A DNA stretch of 64,000 nucleotides from Paramacrobiotus metropolitanus (taxonomy: Eukaryota; Tardigrada; Eutardigrada; Parachela; Macrobiotidae), in contig NW_026570337.1 in assembly GCF_019649055.1 (NCBI RefSeq), positions 349,657 through 413,656 on the forward strand. The letters are read 5' to 3'. Shown piece by piece: positions 44,420-54,378 of the stretch. Every line of letters starts with the position of its first letter. The stretch's first letter is position 1. The notes under the pieces were generated by a model, which saw only the letters and a program-made list of their open reading frames with translations, ran no database searches and was not told the origin of the DNA. A program made the position numbers and the translations under genes.

Positions 44420-45317
44420 GGGGAATGTATCAGTGATTTGCCATTCATACTAGCCAGAGATGCATCAGTGAAATTATCAGTGGAATTCGGAAACTCCACG
44501 GGCAGATACGGCACGTGTGAGTTGGACTGGATAACTCCTTGGGCAGATACGGCCCTTGTGAGTCGGATTTGGAATGTCCCGCTTGGACTGGATGGATTGT
44601 ACCCACCAGCGGAGTTCCGGTATTTTTCTTTTGTTTCTCATAACTGACCCAATTCCTGTTTGTGATTAATTTTAATTAGCGTTCTTTCATTTCGATGGAA
44701 TTTTATTTTGGTAAATTAACTTTAAGGCCATAAGCCAAATTTTACTCGCCTTTAAGGCCATGATGTCTTTTAACTGTTTTCATTGTAAGACACAGAGTGC
44801 CAGAGATATCGCAGTAAAGCATTACGGTTATCAGCGTACATATTCATTTCATTTAGCCATTTATGTCGCCAATCTTTATTACTCGGTCAGTGATAGCAAA
44901 ACTACTTAAACGCAGAAAATGGCGCAGAGAAGTTGAAAATTCAGCCGCATTTGACTGGACAGTGTCGAATACTTCGAGGATCGTCGGTTTCGTCTAGGCA
45001 GTGTCAATCGGTGCAGCCATCTTGGGCAGACATGATCAGCTCCATTGATCGCGACAGAGTGGGATCACACACGAAGTGAGGTGTAGCCAACCAAGTGGAC
45101 AAGCCAAGACGTTGACTCGTGGCAGGCATCGGCTGGTGCTTGTTGCGATGTAGCGTCGACCGTCCCCGCGGCGATACTCACGGGCTGTTTCAGGTCCTCG
45201 GGAGATGTTGCGTGATTTCGGGCGAAGTCATGTCGGTTCAGGGGAAGTTGTGTTGGTTGGCATTGCTTATGCGGGGCTTCCGGGCCTCGGGGGACCTCGG
45301 CACCCCACCCAGTGGCA
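44420..45317 (+). other. 3' untranslated part of element 1
   Basis: There is a 41-bp-spaced imperfect duplication, GGGCAGATACGGC…TGTGAGT, at about 44,500 and 44,541. A second pair of TTTAAGGCCAT words lies near 44,723 and 44,751. The last 200 bp are G+C-rich. The bases just before the 3' LTR (CACCCCACCCAGTGGCA) are not purine-rich, so the usual polypurine tract is absent or displaced. Confidence 0.4.
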
Positions 45318-45744
45318 TGAGAGAGACTTCGTGGAGGTGGTCAGGCTATAGACGTCTCGTACCGCCTTGCGGAGGATCGCCCAGAGATACGTATTTTGTA
45401 TGTGTTTGCCAGTGTATGCAGCCACATTGCAGGTATATTCAGCAGTGGATGTACGAGTGCCTACCGAGTGCACACGTACATCCGGTTCAGAGCCAGCGTA
45501 TCAGCGTATCGGTGATATGCAGATGATCAACGGATCATTTTTGCACAGCTCGCAGTGTGTTTTATGTCAGCTTGTCAGCCACATCCCTGTGTCATAGTAT
45601 GCGCTATGTTATAGTGATTTTTGGTGATTTTTATGGTGTTGGGAAGAGTAAAAGAGGATTTTACGTCTTCCTGTTGTGTTCTCGTCCTGTATTTCCGATA
45701 GATATAGCAGCGGGCACCTCACGTAGAACAAGGCCCGTATTGCA
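45318..45744 (+). repeat. 3' LTR of element 1
   Basis: 427 bp, differing from the 5' LTR only at 45,404. It is followed by GCAT, the same four bases that precede the 5' LTR. AATAAA lies outside the LTR, about 80 bp downstream near 45,824. Confidence 0.9.
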
Positions 45745-45748
45745 GCAT

Positions 45749-46077
45749 TCTAGAGTTTGGCAAAACTGATTGTCAAGTTTCTTTTTTGTAAAAAACTTGT
45801 GACTGTATTCTATCGCCAATCTGAATAAAGTGCTAGTTTTAATTTTGCTCCTGCATTTCTGGTTAGATAGTTGCTTTATAATATTCGCTTACGGATATAT
45901 GCACACCATACCTTTACACACCGTATTATGACAACACTGGTGCTCGAATTAACTGAATATCTATATCACTGAATCATGATTGATGGGCAGTATTCAAACG
46001 CCGCAACTTTTTATTAATTTGGCAATAGCCACCACACATAAAAGTGCCTGCGCGCTGGACACTAATTAATATGACTC
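45749..46077. other. Right flank of element 1; no gene seen
   Basis: A+T-rich spacer. It contains an inverted pair AAGTTTCTTTTTTG / AAAAAACTTG near 45,775-45,800 and an AATAAA near 45,824. No coding signal. Confidence 0.35.
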
Positions 46078-46465
46078 ATTTAAACATTGAAAAAACAACC
46101 AAAATCGTTAGTGATACTCGTCGTCTTAGGATGCGCATTCGCCATTCATAGTTCCCAAAACAGCTGCAGCATTTCCTTTAACTACTGCTAAACTTAAACG
46201 CTGTCTCAAAAAGGCCGTAGATCGCGATTCCCTTGTTTTTCCCCGATTCTTCCGGCCAACGAAACGGATCAATCCGGCAAAAGCCGTTGCAAAAGTCCCC
46301 AAGCGTCTCGACCGCCAAATAGATACCCTAAATTCTCAACGAAATCTTACTTGCGACGCTTGCTGTTTTCTGCTAGCTGTGCAACGCTACCGGCTTTCTT
46401 CGAGCTGGCCCGCACATGAGACTTCAAAGCGCACATTTACCTGCCTGCTAACTACAGCATTGTAA
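46078..46465 (+). pseudogene. Diverged copy of the 17.3-kb exon-like fragment, with a longer open tail
   Basis: AAACATTGAAAAA, AAATCGTTAGTG, TCTTAGGA and CCCAAAACAGC occur in the same order as at 17,315-17,400. The upstream part has stops and small insertions. From 46,154 a frame stays open for 103 codons to TAA 46,465 (PKTAAAFPLTTAKLKRCLKK, FRPTKRINPAKAVAKVPKR), basic and without an ATG. An AATAAA overlaps the end. The family is unknown. Confidence 0.35.
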
Positions 46466-47119
46466 ATAAATTTTTAGAAAACACACTCGTAGAAATCAAA
46501 AACAGTTCATCCAGGTTGCGAGTACACTCAATGGTGCCAAGAACACAACCATCATTCTCACGCTGTACTTCTACTCTAGGCTGCAAACGCTGCAGCAAAA
46601 ATTTATGCAGAAAAGCTACAATGTATATTTACCGTGTTTCTTGAAATGAAGAAATAAAATGTGCATATAACATTATATTGCAAGTATCTGCGTACGAGTA
46701 CCTTAACAATAGTTAATTCTCAGTAATAAGTGCTAGAACGTAGTACTTACGAACAGCTTATAAATGCCACTGGAAAACCAATTATCAGCTCCAATTATCA
46801 GCAACAGACTGCAGACTTTCCTGAAGATTTAACTCCAATTAATTGTTCTCGTCTAATTTCGTCGTATTATTGAACGCGGCTCCGAAAACATTATAATACT
46901 ATCTTACAGTAAAGCATGAGCAGGTGTGTGATACAAGTAAATTATTGTTGACCGCGAACCATTAGAAATCCTGATGCGAAATGCCGTCAAAGCTGTTTCG
47001 TCCAACAAAAACTGTAGTACTGATTCGAGAGAAGTAAACAGTTCTGTAAGCGAATTGGAAAGGGCTATAATGCAATGAGTTTTTAAACGAGCGAGATCGG
47101 CAGTACAAGGTGCAGCCTT
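46466..47119. other. 3' flank of the minus-strand kinase-like gene
   Basis: No coding signal. It should contain the 3' UTR of the kinase-like gene, whose stop lies at 47,120. Confidence 0.35.
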
Positions 47120-48516
47120 CTATCGGCGGAAGCGGCTGCAGTTCCGGTAGAGGAAGGGATCGGCTTCCTGTCTGACCCGTTGCGGCAGATCCCATTGCGA
47201 CACGGTATCCTTGCAGCAATTCAGAAACGCATTCATTTTTAACTCCTTAGTCATGCAGCGTTCACGCGGATTGCGGCACAGACACTTGCCGACAAAGTCC
47301 TGTATCTCGGTGGGAAGCAACGCGGAAACAGTCGGCACACCTCCGTTGCCGACGAACAGCAGCACCTTCACGTCGTCCGTTAGGAGACGCCGCTCTCCGT
47401 CGCCGTCTTCTTGACAGAACTCCGGCCAACCGCCGTTAATCACCTCCAGCACGACACAACCCAGACTCCACATATCGCCGCGCAGGGCCACTTCGCCGGA
47501 CTCGTCCAGGATGCATTCGCCGGTGATTCGCTCGGGCGCCAGAAACAGCCACGCTCCCCGCTCTCGCTGCGCTCCGCTGGGCCGGTCCAGCGCGACGGCG
47601 ACGTGTCCCATGCCGGTGAATTGGATATGCGGATCACCCTGAGCGTTGATAGAAATCATTATGTTGGCGCCCCGCAAATCGCGGTGAGCGTAGCGGTGTG
47701 CGTGCAGATAGTCCAGGCCGGCAACCATTTGGACGACTATGTCCTGCAACTGCGGCGCGGTTATCACGTTCGTACTCGAGAAATCGTGCAGATTCTCACC
47801 TACAAGTTGCAACAGCATATTTCTTTTGTGTTGTTTTACACCGTATGTATAATTCAAAATAATTTTTCTATTACTGTATTTACAGAATTTCTACATAATT
47901 TCAGTAGTGAGTCATTAATAGTGATGCAGAGTCATAGACTGTAGATATACGTACATCATCGTGCGACTGGAACTACTATGATCACTGCGCAAATATGTCA
48001 CTGCCCCGGGGGCTGTGTAAATGAACGCCCCTAGGGGCAGCGCCCTTTAATATATATCCAATACTGGCAATACACATTCAGAACCAATAATGAACTTCAA
48101 CCCTTCCCGCCGCGTTCCGGTCTGCCAATGCACACAAAAGTGCATTTTCCTAGTATATATTTATGTCAAGACATCAATCAGGATTGTATTTACTTAGCGT
48201 TACCTGCAACGAACTCCATGATGACTTCGTATCTCCAAGGCTCAAGGTTAATAGCCAAATCCTTGTCGTGTTCGCATTCCTGGTGATGGATCTCACGTAC
48301 CAGATTCCGATGCTGCAAGGTGGCGGTGAAATCGAAATTCGCTTTTAAGCGTTGAATTTGCAGTTCACGCTGCGGTTGGTGGATACTTAATCGAATATGC
48401 TTAACAACAACGCACTCGTTGCTGTTAGTTAAAAGACCTTTGTCAACTGATCCGTGCACACCGTTAAAAATCCGACAAAAGAGCTCAATTTCTTCCGTAG
48501 ATTCCCTGGACGCCAT
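47120..48516 (-). CDS. Kinase-like protein lacking the DFG aspartate, two exons
   Basis: Exon 1 is 48516-48204 and exon 2 is 47799-47120 (donor GCAG|GTAACG, acceptor TTGTAG), in phase, giving 330 residues, little more than a bare kinase domain. The N-lobe has a Gly loop (FNGVHGSVDKG, 17-27) and the VVVK lysine (K39). The catalytic loop is HRDLRGAN (D145, N150). At the DFG place the protein reads FTGMG (165-169), so the metal-binding Asp is replaced by Gly. FLAPERI replaces the APE motif normally, and GDMWSLGCVVLEV follows. This suggests a pseudokinase or a very atypical kinase. A paralogue on the plus strand at 49.7-51.3 kb shares the loss (AAMG), so the change predates the duplication. The subfamily is unclear; the helix and HRD wording recalls MAP3K/STE-like kinases. 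Confidence 0.75.
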
Positions 48517-49711
48517 GGTGCTGGTACACCTTGCTGTTGCTGTGGATTCAGGGCATTTCAGGCATTCTGCACAGGGTCTGACCCTCTTTCGGTGAACAGA
48601 CAGTTAATTAAGTCTACGATTTTGTTAATCATGTACACCATATACAGATATAACACGATGTAATACGGCACAGGAATAAACTCTAAACGAGAAAAAAACG
48701 AAATCAAAATGCAGTACAATGTTTAATATTATGTTTACAACCAAAAAGTTCTGGCTGTGAGAGCAAGCGTCGATTCCAAGTCCCAACGCTGAATCAGAAC
48801 CATCCACTGAAGCCTATGGATGGCAGTAGCCATGTGCGTGCGTTAGTTTAATGTACTGCCCCAGGCCGGCGGCGCATTCTACTGGGGGCTCTCCTCTCCT
48901 GCCGGTAATCGCTGCGATGTGCTTGCCTTCTTGCAATTTGCGTCAAGTGTCTAGTTTTATTTGTACATTCAACTCCTTACCTGAGACCGGCTGCTGGCTA
49001 CTGTAACTGGTAACCTTGGATGCAATGTTAAGACCTCCACTTCGTTAATATGCACAAAAATTTATCAACACAGGCAGCGCTGGCGAGTTGTTCGGGCCCA
49101 GTTGGCAGTTACGTTTCTGCCAATTGAATCACGGCATTAACAAAGGATGAAACACGCCGGGTGTGATTAAGCTTGTAGTTAATAGGTCACCATAGCGTTT
49201 ATGCAATAACATTCTCACTAATTGTTTTCGTCGTAAGCGTGGTGTTTCACACAGCCCACAGCCGGCACGAAGCAATAATATTATCTGTAATTATAATATA
49301 CATAGAAGTTCCGCATTTGTGTCAGTTCCCGGTCGCCTGGCTATTGCTGGATGCGTGAAAACCTGTTTTCGTTCGGTCGATTACTTGTTTTGGTCACTGG
49401 TCAGACTGCATGCCGGTTGTTCGTCCTGACTCAATGGCACCGTGTGCTACAGTGGCAGTGCTGATGACGCAACATGTTCTGGCGCAGTATTTAAGCAACC
49501 TGAACAGCCACAGCAATGACAGCATCGAGCGAGCAGCAGCCGCCAGCCAGCAAGGCGCAGACGCCGCTAATGCTATTGATTTTTAGCGTTAAAGACATGT
49601 GCTGTATGATTCATAGACACAGTCACACAACTTGCAATTTATATTTAGTCAGTAGTCTCAGTACTCTCTGTGCTGATGTGATTATATCGCAGTATGTGTG
49701 AAGTTCTGAAC
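48517..49711. other. Shared 5' region between two head-to-head kinase-like genes
   Basis: The two kinase-like genes point away from this 1.2-kb stretch. A TATA-like TATTTAAG lies near 49,487 on the plus strand. A 61-codon plus-strand frame from 49,516 (MTASSEQQPPASK) is probably a chance or 5'-leader ORF. Confidence 0.4.
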
Positions 49712-51250
49712 ATGGCTACTACGAAATCTGCGACAGTCGATATTGAGCTTCTGGCTGGGATTTTCAACGGTGTTCATGGATTAATTTACAAAGGCGTCTT
49801 AACTGAAAGCAATGAGAGCGTCGCTGTCAAGCACATTGCACTAGATGTCCCACAACAACAGCGTGATCGCCAAATTCAACGTTTACGAGTGAATCTGGAT
49901 TTTACGGCAAATTTGCACCATCCCAATCTGCTGCGTCAGATCCGTCATCAGCAGGGGCTCCACGAGACCCCTGACGACTCGGGACATTTTTTTAGAGCAA
50001 ATCTGACCTCGGGATAATTTTTGCGCATTTTTCTGATATAGAAACCATTTTTCAAAATTTTTTTCGGTAGAAAAAATTTCTGACTGCCGGTGCCCCATAC
50101 GCCCCTCAAATACCTCGGGCGGTTGCAATGGCGCCACGAAAAAATCCTTTATTTTGGCGTTTCGAACACTTTTTCTAAGTAAATCGATATCGCTGATTCT
50201 GAATATGTTGTCAGAAAAATTTTGTTAGTTATAGGAAGGAAGAATTCCAAGTTTTAAAATTTTTGGATAGATTTTGCAAAATTTTGTTTTTATCGAAAAA
50301 TTATTTTTTTGAACTGAAATTTTTTCTGATATTATATTCAGAATCAGCGATATCGATTTACCTAGAAAAAAAACGTGATTTCATTGCAAAATTTGAGGGC
50401 GCACAAAATTTTTCAAAAGATTTTCTCGAAAAATGCGCTGATCTCAGGACCGAGGTCGTCCGATAGGAATGGAGCCTGGAATATACGAAATCATCACCGA
50501 GTTCTTCCCAGGTACACTCAGAGTAACACAAAAACTACTAATAGAGAAATCATTCGCTCACTTGCAGAGTACGTTCCACTGTAGAAGTAGAGTAGGTGGC
50601 TGGTGGTTTTCGCAAGTGATTAATGTACGTAAGGTCGTGCACTAGGTTACCTAGAAGTAATATGAGTACAAAATGTATGTACATATTCAAAGTCATCGGT
50701 GTCGCCAAGAAACCTTACGTTTACTGTTGCAGGGGAAATTCTGCACGATTTCGTCAGTACCAACGCCGTGGCAGCGCCGCAGCTGCAGGACATACAGAGT
50801 AGTCGGCCAACTTGTTGCCGGTCTGGACTACCTGCATGAGCAACGCTATGCGCACGGCGATTTGCGGGGCGCCAACATCATGATCGCGGTCAATACGCTT
50901 GGCCATCCTCATATCAAAATTGCCGCCATGGGCCGCATCGCCAACGCGCTGGATCGACGCGGCGAAGAGGTGCCGGAGCGGGGATGCACGCTGTTTATCC
51001 CGCCGGAAAGAATGAATCCAGGGCGAATACTCGGATCGTAAGACCCGCAAACTGGCCATGCGCAGCGATATCTGGAGCCTGGGCTGCGTCGTGGCTCGTG
51101 CTGGAGGTGATTGACGGTGGTTGGCCGGCGTTTTACGAAGACGATGGCGAGGGAGGGCGGCGCCGGCTGACTGAGGATGCGGAGGCGTTGATGTTGGTCG
51201 GTCGACTTCATTTACAGACCATCGAATTATTGGCGTTGGATGTTCATATA
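49712..51250 (+). pseudogene. Broken paralogue of the kinase-like gene, with an insertion and frameshifts
   Basis: From ATG 49,712 (MATTKSATVDIELLAGIF) the N-lobe closely follows its minus-strand sister (FNGVHG, VAVKHI, LDFTANLHHPNL). After HQQGLHE the frame is cut by a palindromic insertion of about 500 bp. The lost thread resumes as EPGIYEIITEFFPG with a donor near 50,511, and exon 2 starts near 50,734 (ILHDFVSTN, APQLQDI). A one-base shift precedes LVAGLDYLHEQRYAHGDLRGAN. Here HRD has become HGD and DFG has become AMG. Further shifts lie near 51,030 and 51,090, and the copy fades after EDAEALMLVG. Several independent breaks make it a true pseudogene and not just an assembly slip. Confidence 0.75.
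49965..50465. mobile_element. Palindromic (fold-back) MITE inside the kinase pseudogene
   Basis: The arms are inverted copies: AAATCGATATCGCTGATTCTGAA near 50,180 pairs with its complement near 50,340. TTTGCGCATTTTTC and CGAAAAATGCGC also pair, and the ends GACGACTCGG / CCGAGGTCGTC are related. No coding capacity. The kinase reading resumes directly after it, so the boundaries are good to about 10 bp. The target duplication is not resolved. Confidence 0.6.
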
Positions 51251-51682
51251 AAAAAATGCACCCTGCAACCGAAGACTGTACGAGTCTTCCAGTTTATCAC
51301 GCCGTATCTAATTTATTTATTAGACGGTTATATCTAACAACTGTACAGTACGCACGGCGCGGATTGTGAAAATATGAACAGCCGATTGGTTTCTGACCAG
51401 TGTGCTTTCGAAGGTGGGTGCTTAAATTGGAAGATTGACTGAAGGCCTTTCCCAAACCGTACATTCGTGGGGCTTTTCTCCTGTTCAACAAAAAAAATTG
51501 TAGATGTTGCTGCTACGTACATACTGATACCGTAAGTTACCAAATTATTTCTTGAACGTCTATCGCTTTACGGACGGTGCTCTCTATCAAAAGCATATAT
51601 CGAAAGGGCAAAAAAGTGGTCATGACGCATTCGTACGGTATATGAATGCAGTTTAAGGTAATACAGCAACGGTAAGAAACGC
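51251..51682. other. Spacer; no gene seen
   Basis: This is the tail of the kinase pseudogene region and unassigned DNA. A word resembling a zinc-finger linker (HTGQKP on the minus strand, near 51,400) is isolated and probably chance. Confidence 0.3.
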
Positions 51683-51960
51683 GGTAGATTTTATGCGCCT
51701 ATTCATGCGAACTGCCGCTCTTGGCACAAAACGCTTGGCGTGCTGTGCTTGGAGAAGCCGCGAAAGATATAGTCAGCTTCGTTGGACGCCTAATTCGGTT
51801 AAAGACAGGAGAAAGCCGATTCGGGGAAAGACAGGAGAAAGGAAAGACAGGAGAAAGACAGGAGAAAGCCTTCTTAAGAAACAACGCATCAGTCTAGCGA
51901 TAATGAAAGGAAGCGCTGCCGCAGTTTTAGGCACTTTGCCGGGCAGAAGTAAATTTGGGG
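51683..51960 (+). pseudogene. Degenerate 3' remnant of the LINE family seen at 2.1-2.9 kb
   Basis: Scattered frames read GRFYAPI, VGRLIRLKTGESR and QRISLAIMKGSAAAVLGTL. These line up in order with GRYIFAPI, LGKRLQLHTGESR and QRLSLEIQRGNAASVLGTV of the minus-strand copy at 2,144-2,899. Frameshifts and a tandem expansion break it. Confidence 0.6.
51804..51875 (+). repeat. Short tandem repeat AGACAGGAGAAA in the LINE remnant
   Basis: Four copies of AAAGACAGGAGAAA with small spacers (GCCGATTCGGGG, GG) follow each other. The unit equals the DNA that encodes KTGES in the LINE, so the array grew from the element's own codons. Confidence 0.6.
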
Positions 51961-52356
51961 AAGGGAATGATTTTGGTTGTTTTTGGAACTTGTAACCTTA
52001 GTGTGTGTAATCATTGTTGTTGAACACAAAGGAAACCAGTCATTAAAAAAGATTTTAGGCTTTATCAACAAAACAATTCGACACGTACACCCTCAATCTG
52101 GCTGCAAAATGGGATCTCCGCTAAGCGCGAATATTTTCGATCAGCCAGCAGGACAGCTTTGGGCAATAGCATCCTATGAATATACGAGTACTTTCGGTTT
52201 CTTCTTGCGCAACATTTTTCCCTTTCTGTATCTGTACCTAACCGCGCTGCTTTCCCGCCATCCTCATCGTGCGCCCGGTCCCGGCGGCGTACTTATTCGG
52301 CTGGTTATTAGCGGCGCGCATTTGGTTTGTACCATTACTGTGTTTGTACTTGCAGC
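51961..52356. other. Spacer before the second hAT MITE
   Basis: A plus-strand frame from 51,977 (138 codons) has no domain. Nothing else is recognised. Confidence 0.3.
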
Positions 52357-52983
52357 TAGGGTTGAGATTCATGAGGTTCAAACCCAGTTTTGAAAGGAAA
52401 TGAAAAGAAACGTGAAATGAAAAGAAATGAAATGAAACGTGAAATCAAATTATTTAAAAAATTAATTATTCTAATAATATTAATTATCACACTTTAATAA
52501 CTTTTCCTGTTGTTTCAAATACTTGTTTACAAAATATCGTTCAGACATCAAGTTACTGTATATAACTGCCACCACTCACAAAAAACGGTCCGAGAGTACG
52601 AGATATGGTAAACCGCAAAACCGGTAAGTAGGAGTTGAAACATGACGCTTTTGGTTTTATTTTATTTTTAGAGATCCTGCAGTAATTGTGTTAAACATGC
52701 CGTTCCAAAAGGATTTTTCTTCCTTTTTGCCATAAGTGCATAAAATTTGGGGTGCCTAGCTGTTATAAGCAGGAAGCGAAGTGAGATTTACTCACGATAA
52801 GTACCAGCGGCGCTTGTGTTGCCATCTGCGGATGTCCGACGATGGCATTAGAAACAATTAGTAGTAATATACTCGCTAATACCGATGAAAAAATCGCGTT
52901 TACACCAAAAGCAGTCAAATCTGTGTAAGGTTTTTTAATTTTTTACCACAAAATTTTATGAAACACGTTAATTTTATGCGGTA
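52357..52983. mobile_element. hAT-type MITE copy 2, cut by element 2
   Basis: It begins TAGGGTTGAGATTCATGAGG and follows copy 1 (5396-6267) closely, including AATATTAATTATCACACTTTAAT, CAAAACCGGTAAGTA, CACCAAAAGCAGTCAAATCTG and CACGTTAATTT.. GCGGTA. It stops at 52,983, exactly where an LTR starts, so about 160 bp of its right end are missing. The eight bases before it (CTTGCAGC) are a plausible target site, close to copy 1's CTTACAGG. Confidence 0.8.
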
Positions 52984-53364
52984 TGTCAGAGACCGCACAC
53001 TCGAGGCGGTAGACACCTCTTGTGGCTTTGCTCTGTCGCCCGCCCGCACATGGCTACTCCATTCGTGCCGCGCTATTACGCTGCTCACTCAGCGTATACT
53101 TTGTCTACGCTGACCAATCAGCGCATTTCTGCACTCTTGGGGGCGTAGCCCAGCGCTTACGAGCGATTCCATGCTTTATGGCATCAGCTGTTGCGTACCC
53201 GCAGCACGCTGCATCATTACCACTTTACTGACTTGCGCGCTTGCAGCTACTTTTCCACAGTGATACCGCATTGGTTTTCTGTGTTTGTTTGTGGTTGCTT
53301 TATTGTTCCCAATAAAGGCGATATTTGCCCCATTTTCCCATCTGCTTCTGTGTCATATCTGACA
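52984..53364 (+). repeat. 5' LTR of element 2
   Basis: It begins TGTCAGAGACC and ends CATATCTGACA; TGTCAGA and TCTGACA are perfect seven-base inverted ends. AATAAA lies at 53,311-53,316 near the end, as expected for LTR polyadenylation. The partner LTR is beyond the window, so the boundary rests on the inverted ends, the primer site and the sharp junction with the MITE. Confidence 0.75.
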
Positions 53365-53380
53365 TGGTAGCAGACTCGTT
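53365..53380 (+). other. Primer-binding site of element 2
   Basis: TGGTAGCAGACTCG directly follows the LTR. The first ten bases equal those of element 1 and match the complement of the initiator tRNA-Met 3' end, from memory. Confidence 0.55.
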
Positions 53381-53531
53381 AGGTTTTCTTTCCTGCGAGA
53401 CCTCTGATCCCCAGTGAAGGCATAATCGGTCGAACTATGCTGATCGCCTATAAGTAGGCCAGCCAACCCGCGACCATCATCTCCTGCATCATACGGATCT
53501 CACTGGAGATCCGCAGCGCGACGGATTATTC

Positions 53532-53741
53532 ATACGGGTCGGTGCCTATAAGTAGGTCCCCCGCAGCTTTGGCTCCCCGCTCAAAAACTGAGTTGGGTAC
53601 GTCGCAGTTTACCAAATAAGCGCCCTACCGGGTTGCGTTAATACGGGTCAGGCTCATAAGTGGGCCTCCCGCAGCTTTGGCTCCCGGCGCAAAAACTGCG
53701 TTCGGTACGGTCCTGCCACATTTGACGCCCTATCGGGTGCG
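53532..53741 (+). repeat. 109-bp tandem repeat in the leader of element 2
   Basis: Two imperfect units start at 53,532 and 53,641 with ATACGGGTC, then (T)ATAAGTAGG/CATAAGTGGG, CCCGCAGCTTTGGCTCCC, CAAAAACTG, GGTACG and CGCCCTA.CGGGT. A third, partial relative (GCCTATAAGTAGGCC) lies at about 53,446. Similar leader repeats in retroelements can fold or act in packaging; no role is proven. Confidence 0.6.
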
Positions 53742-54378
53742 CTGCGGCCCTTACGGTAGAAAAGGGTGAAGAGGAACGACGGAGCAGCAGTTTGGATCGA
53801 AAATCGACCGGTAAGACCTGCTGTGGCGTCGTAGGTTTTCGTAGAACTATCGTAAAATTCGAGGTTTTCGCGTAGAACCTAACTAAAACCCTTCATAACT
53901 TTTCAACCGATTATCCGATTCGCTTAAAAATAGCTTTTTCGGATTCCTTGAGAAATTTTACACTAGAATCGTGTAACGTTACTCTCGCAAAATTTTTTCC
54001 TAATTTTTAACGAATTATCGGCGAAAAACAACCGCCATTTTGTCCAGCCGGAATTTTCGCGAAAAAGTCGCGTGACGTCAGCGTGGTGATTTTCCATAAA
54101 AATTTGACCAATCAGAACGCGTGGGAATCTTCCCCGTGTTATAACAGTCATAGTGACTCATACTTTTTTGCATTTTTTGCTCACGGCACGCTACTCGTGA
54201 CGTAGAGCTTTTTGCAAGACCATTTTGTAACTGACGTCACACTGGTCAGTAACGTAACATAGGGCCATAGGAAGCTAACGCTAAACCTGAGCTCTAGCGT
54301 ACCTGACCAGCACCGACAGCGATCCAACCCGTTCCGGTCCGGACCAAAGACCAAAGAAATCTTCTAAGTCCCAATACC

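Larger units (their letters stand above)
29575..45744 (+). mobile_element. Ty3/gypsy-like LTR retrotransposon, 16.2 kb, with an extra 3' gene module (element 1)
   Basis: Two 427-bp direct LTRs (29575-30001 and 45318-45744) flank the element, with target duplication GCAT at 29571-29574 and 45745-45748. I compared the LTRs base by base and found one difference (A at 29,661, G at 45,404), so insertion was recent. The order is LTR, primer site, leader, gag, pol with protease, RT, RNase H and integrase, a 3' module of three ORFs, and LTR. Integrase after RNase H defines the Ty3/gypsy order. At 16.2 kb it is far larger than the common 5-9 kb. There is no envelope-like ORF, and no clean polypurine tract lies directly before the 3' LTR. 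Gag, integrase and the first extra ORF each carry single-base frame changes. Confidence 0.9.

Noticed and set aside
51390-51420. A zinc-finger gene on the minus strand (HTGQKP-like linker)
   Set aside because: Only a short stretch fits, without repeated C2H2 fingers around it.
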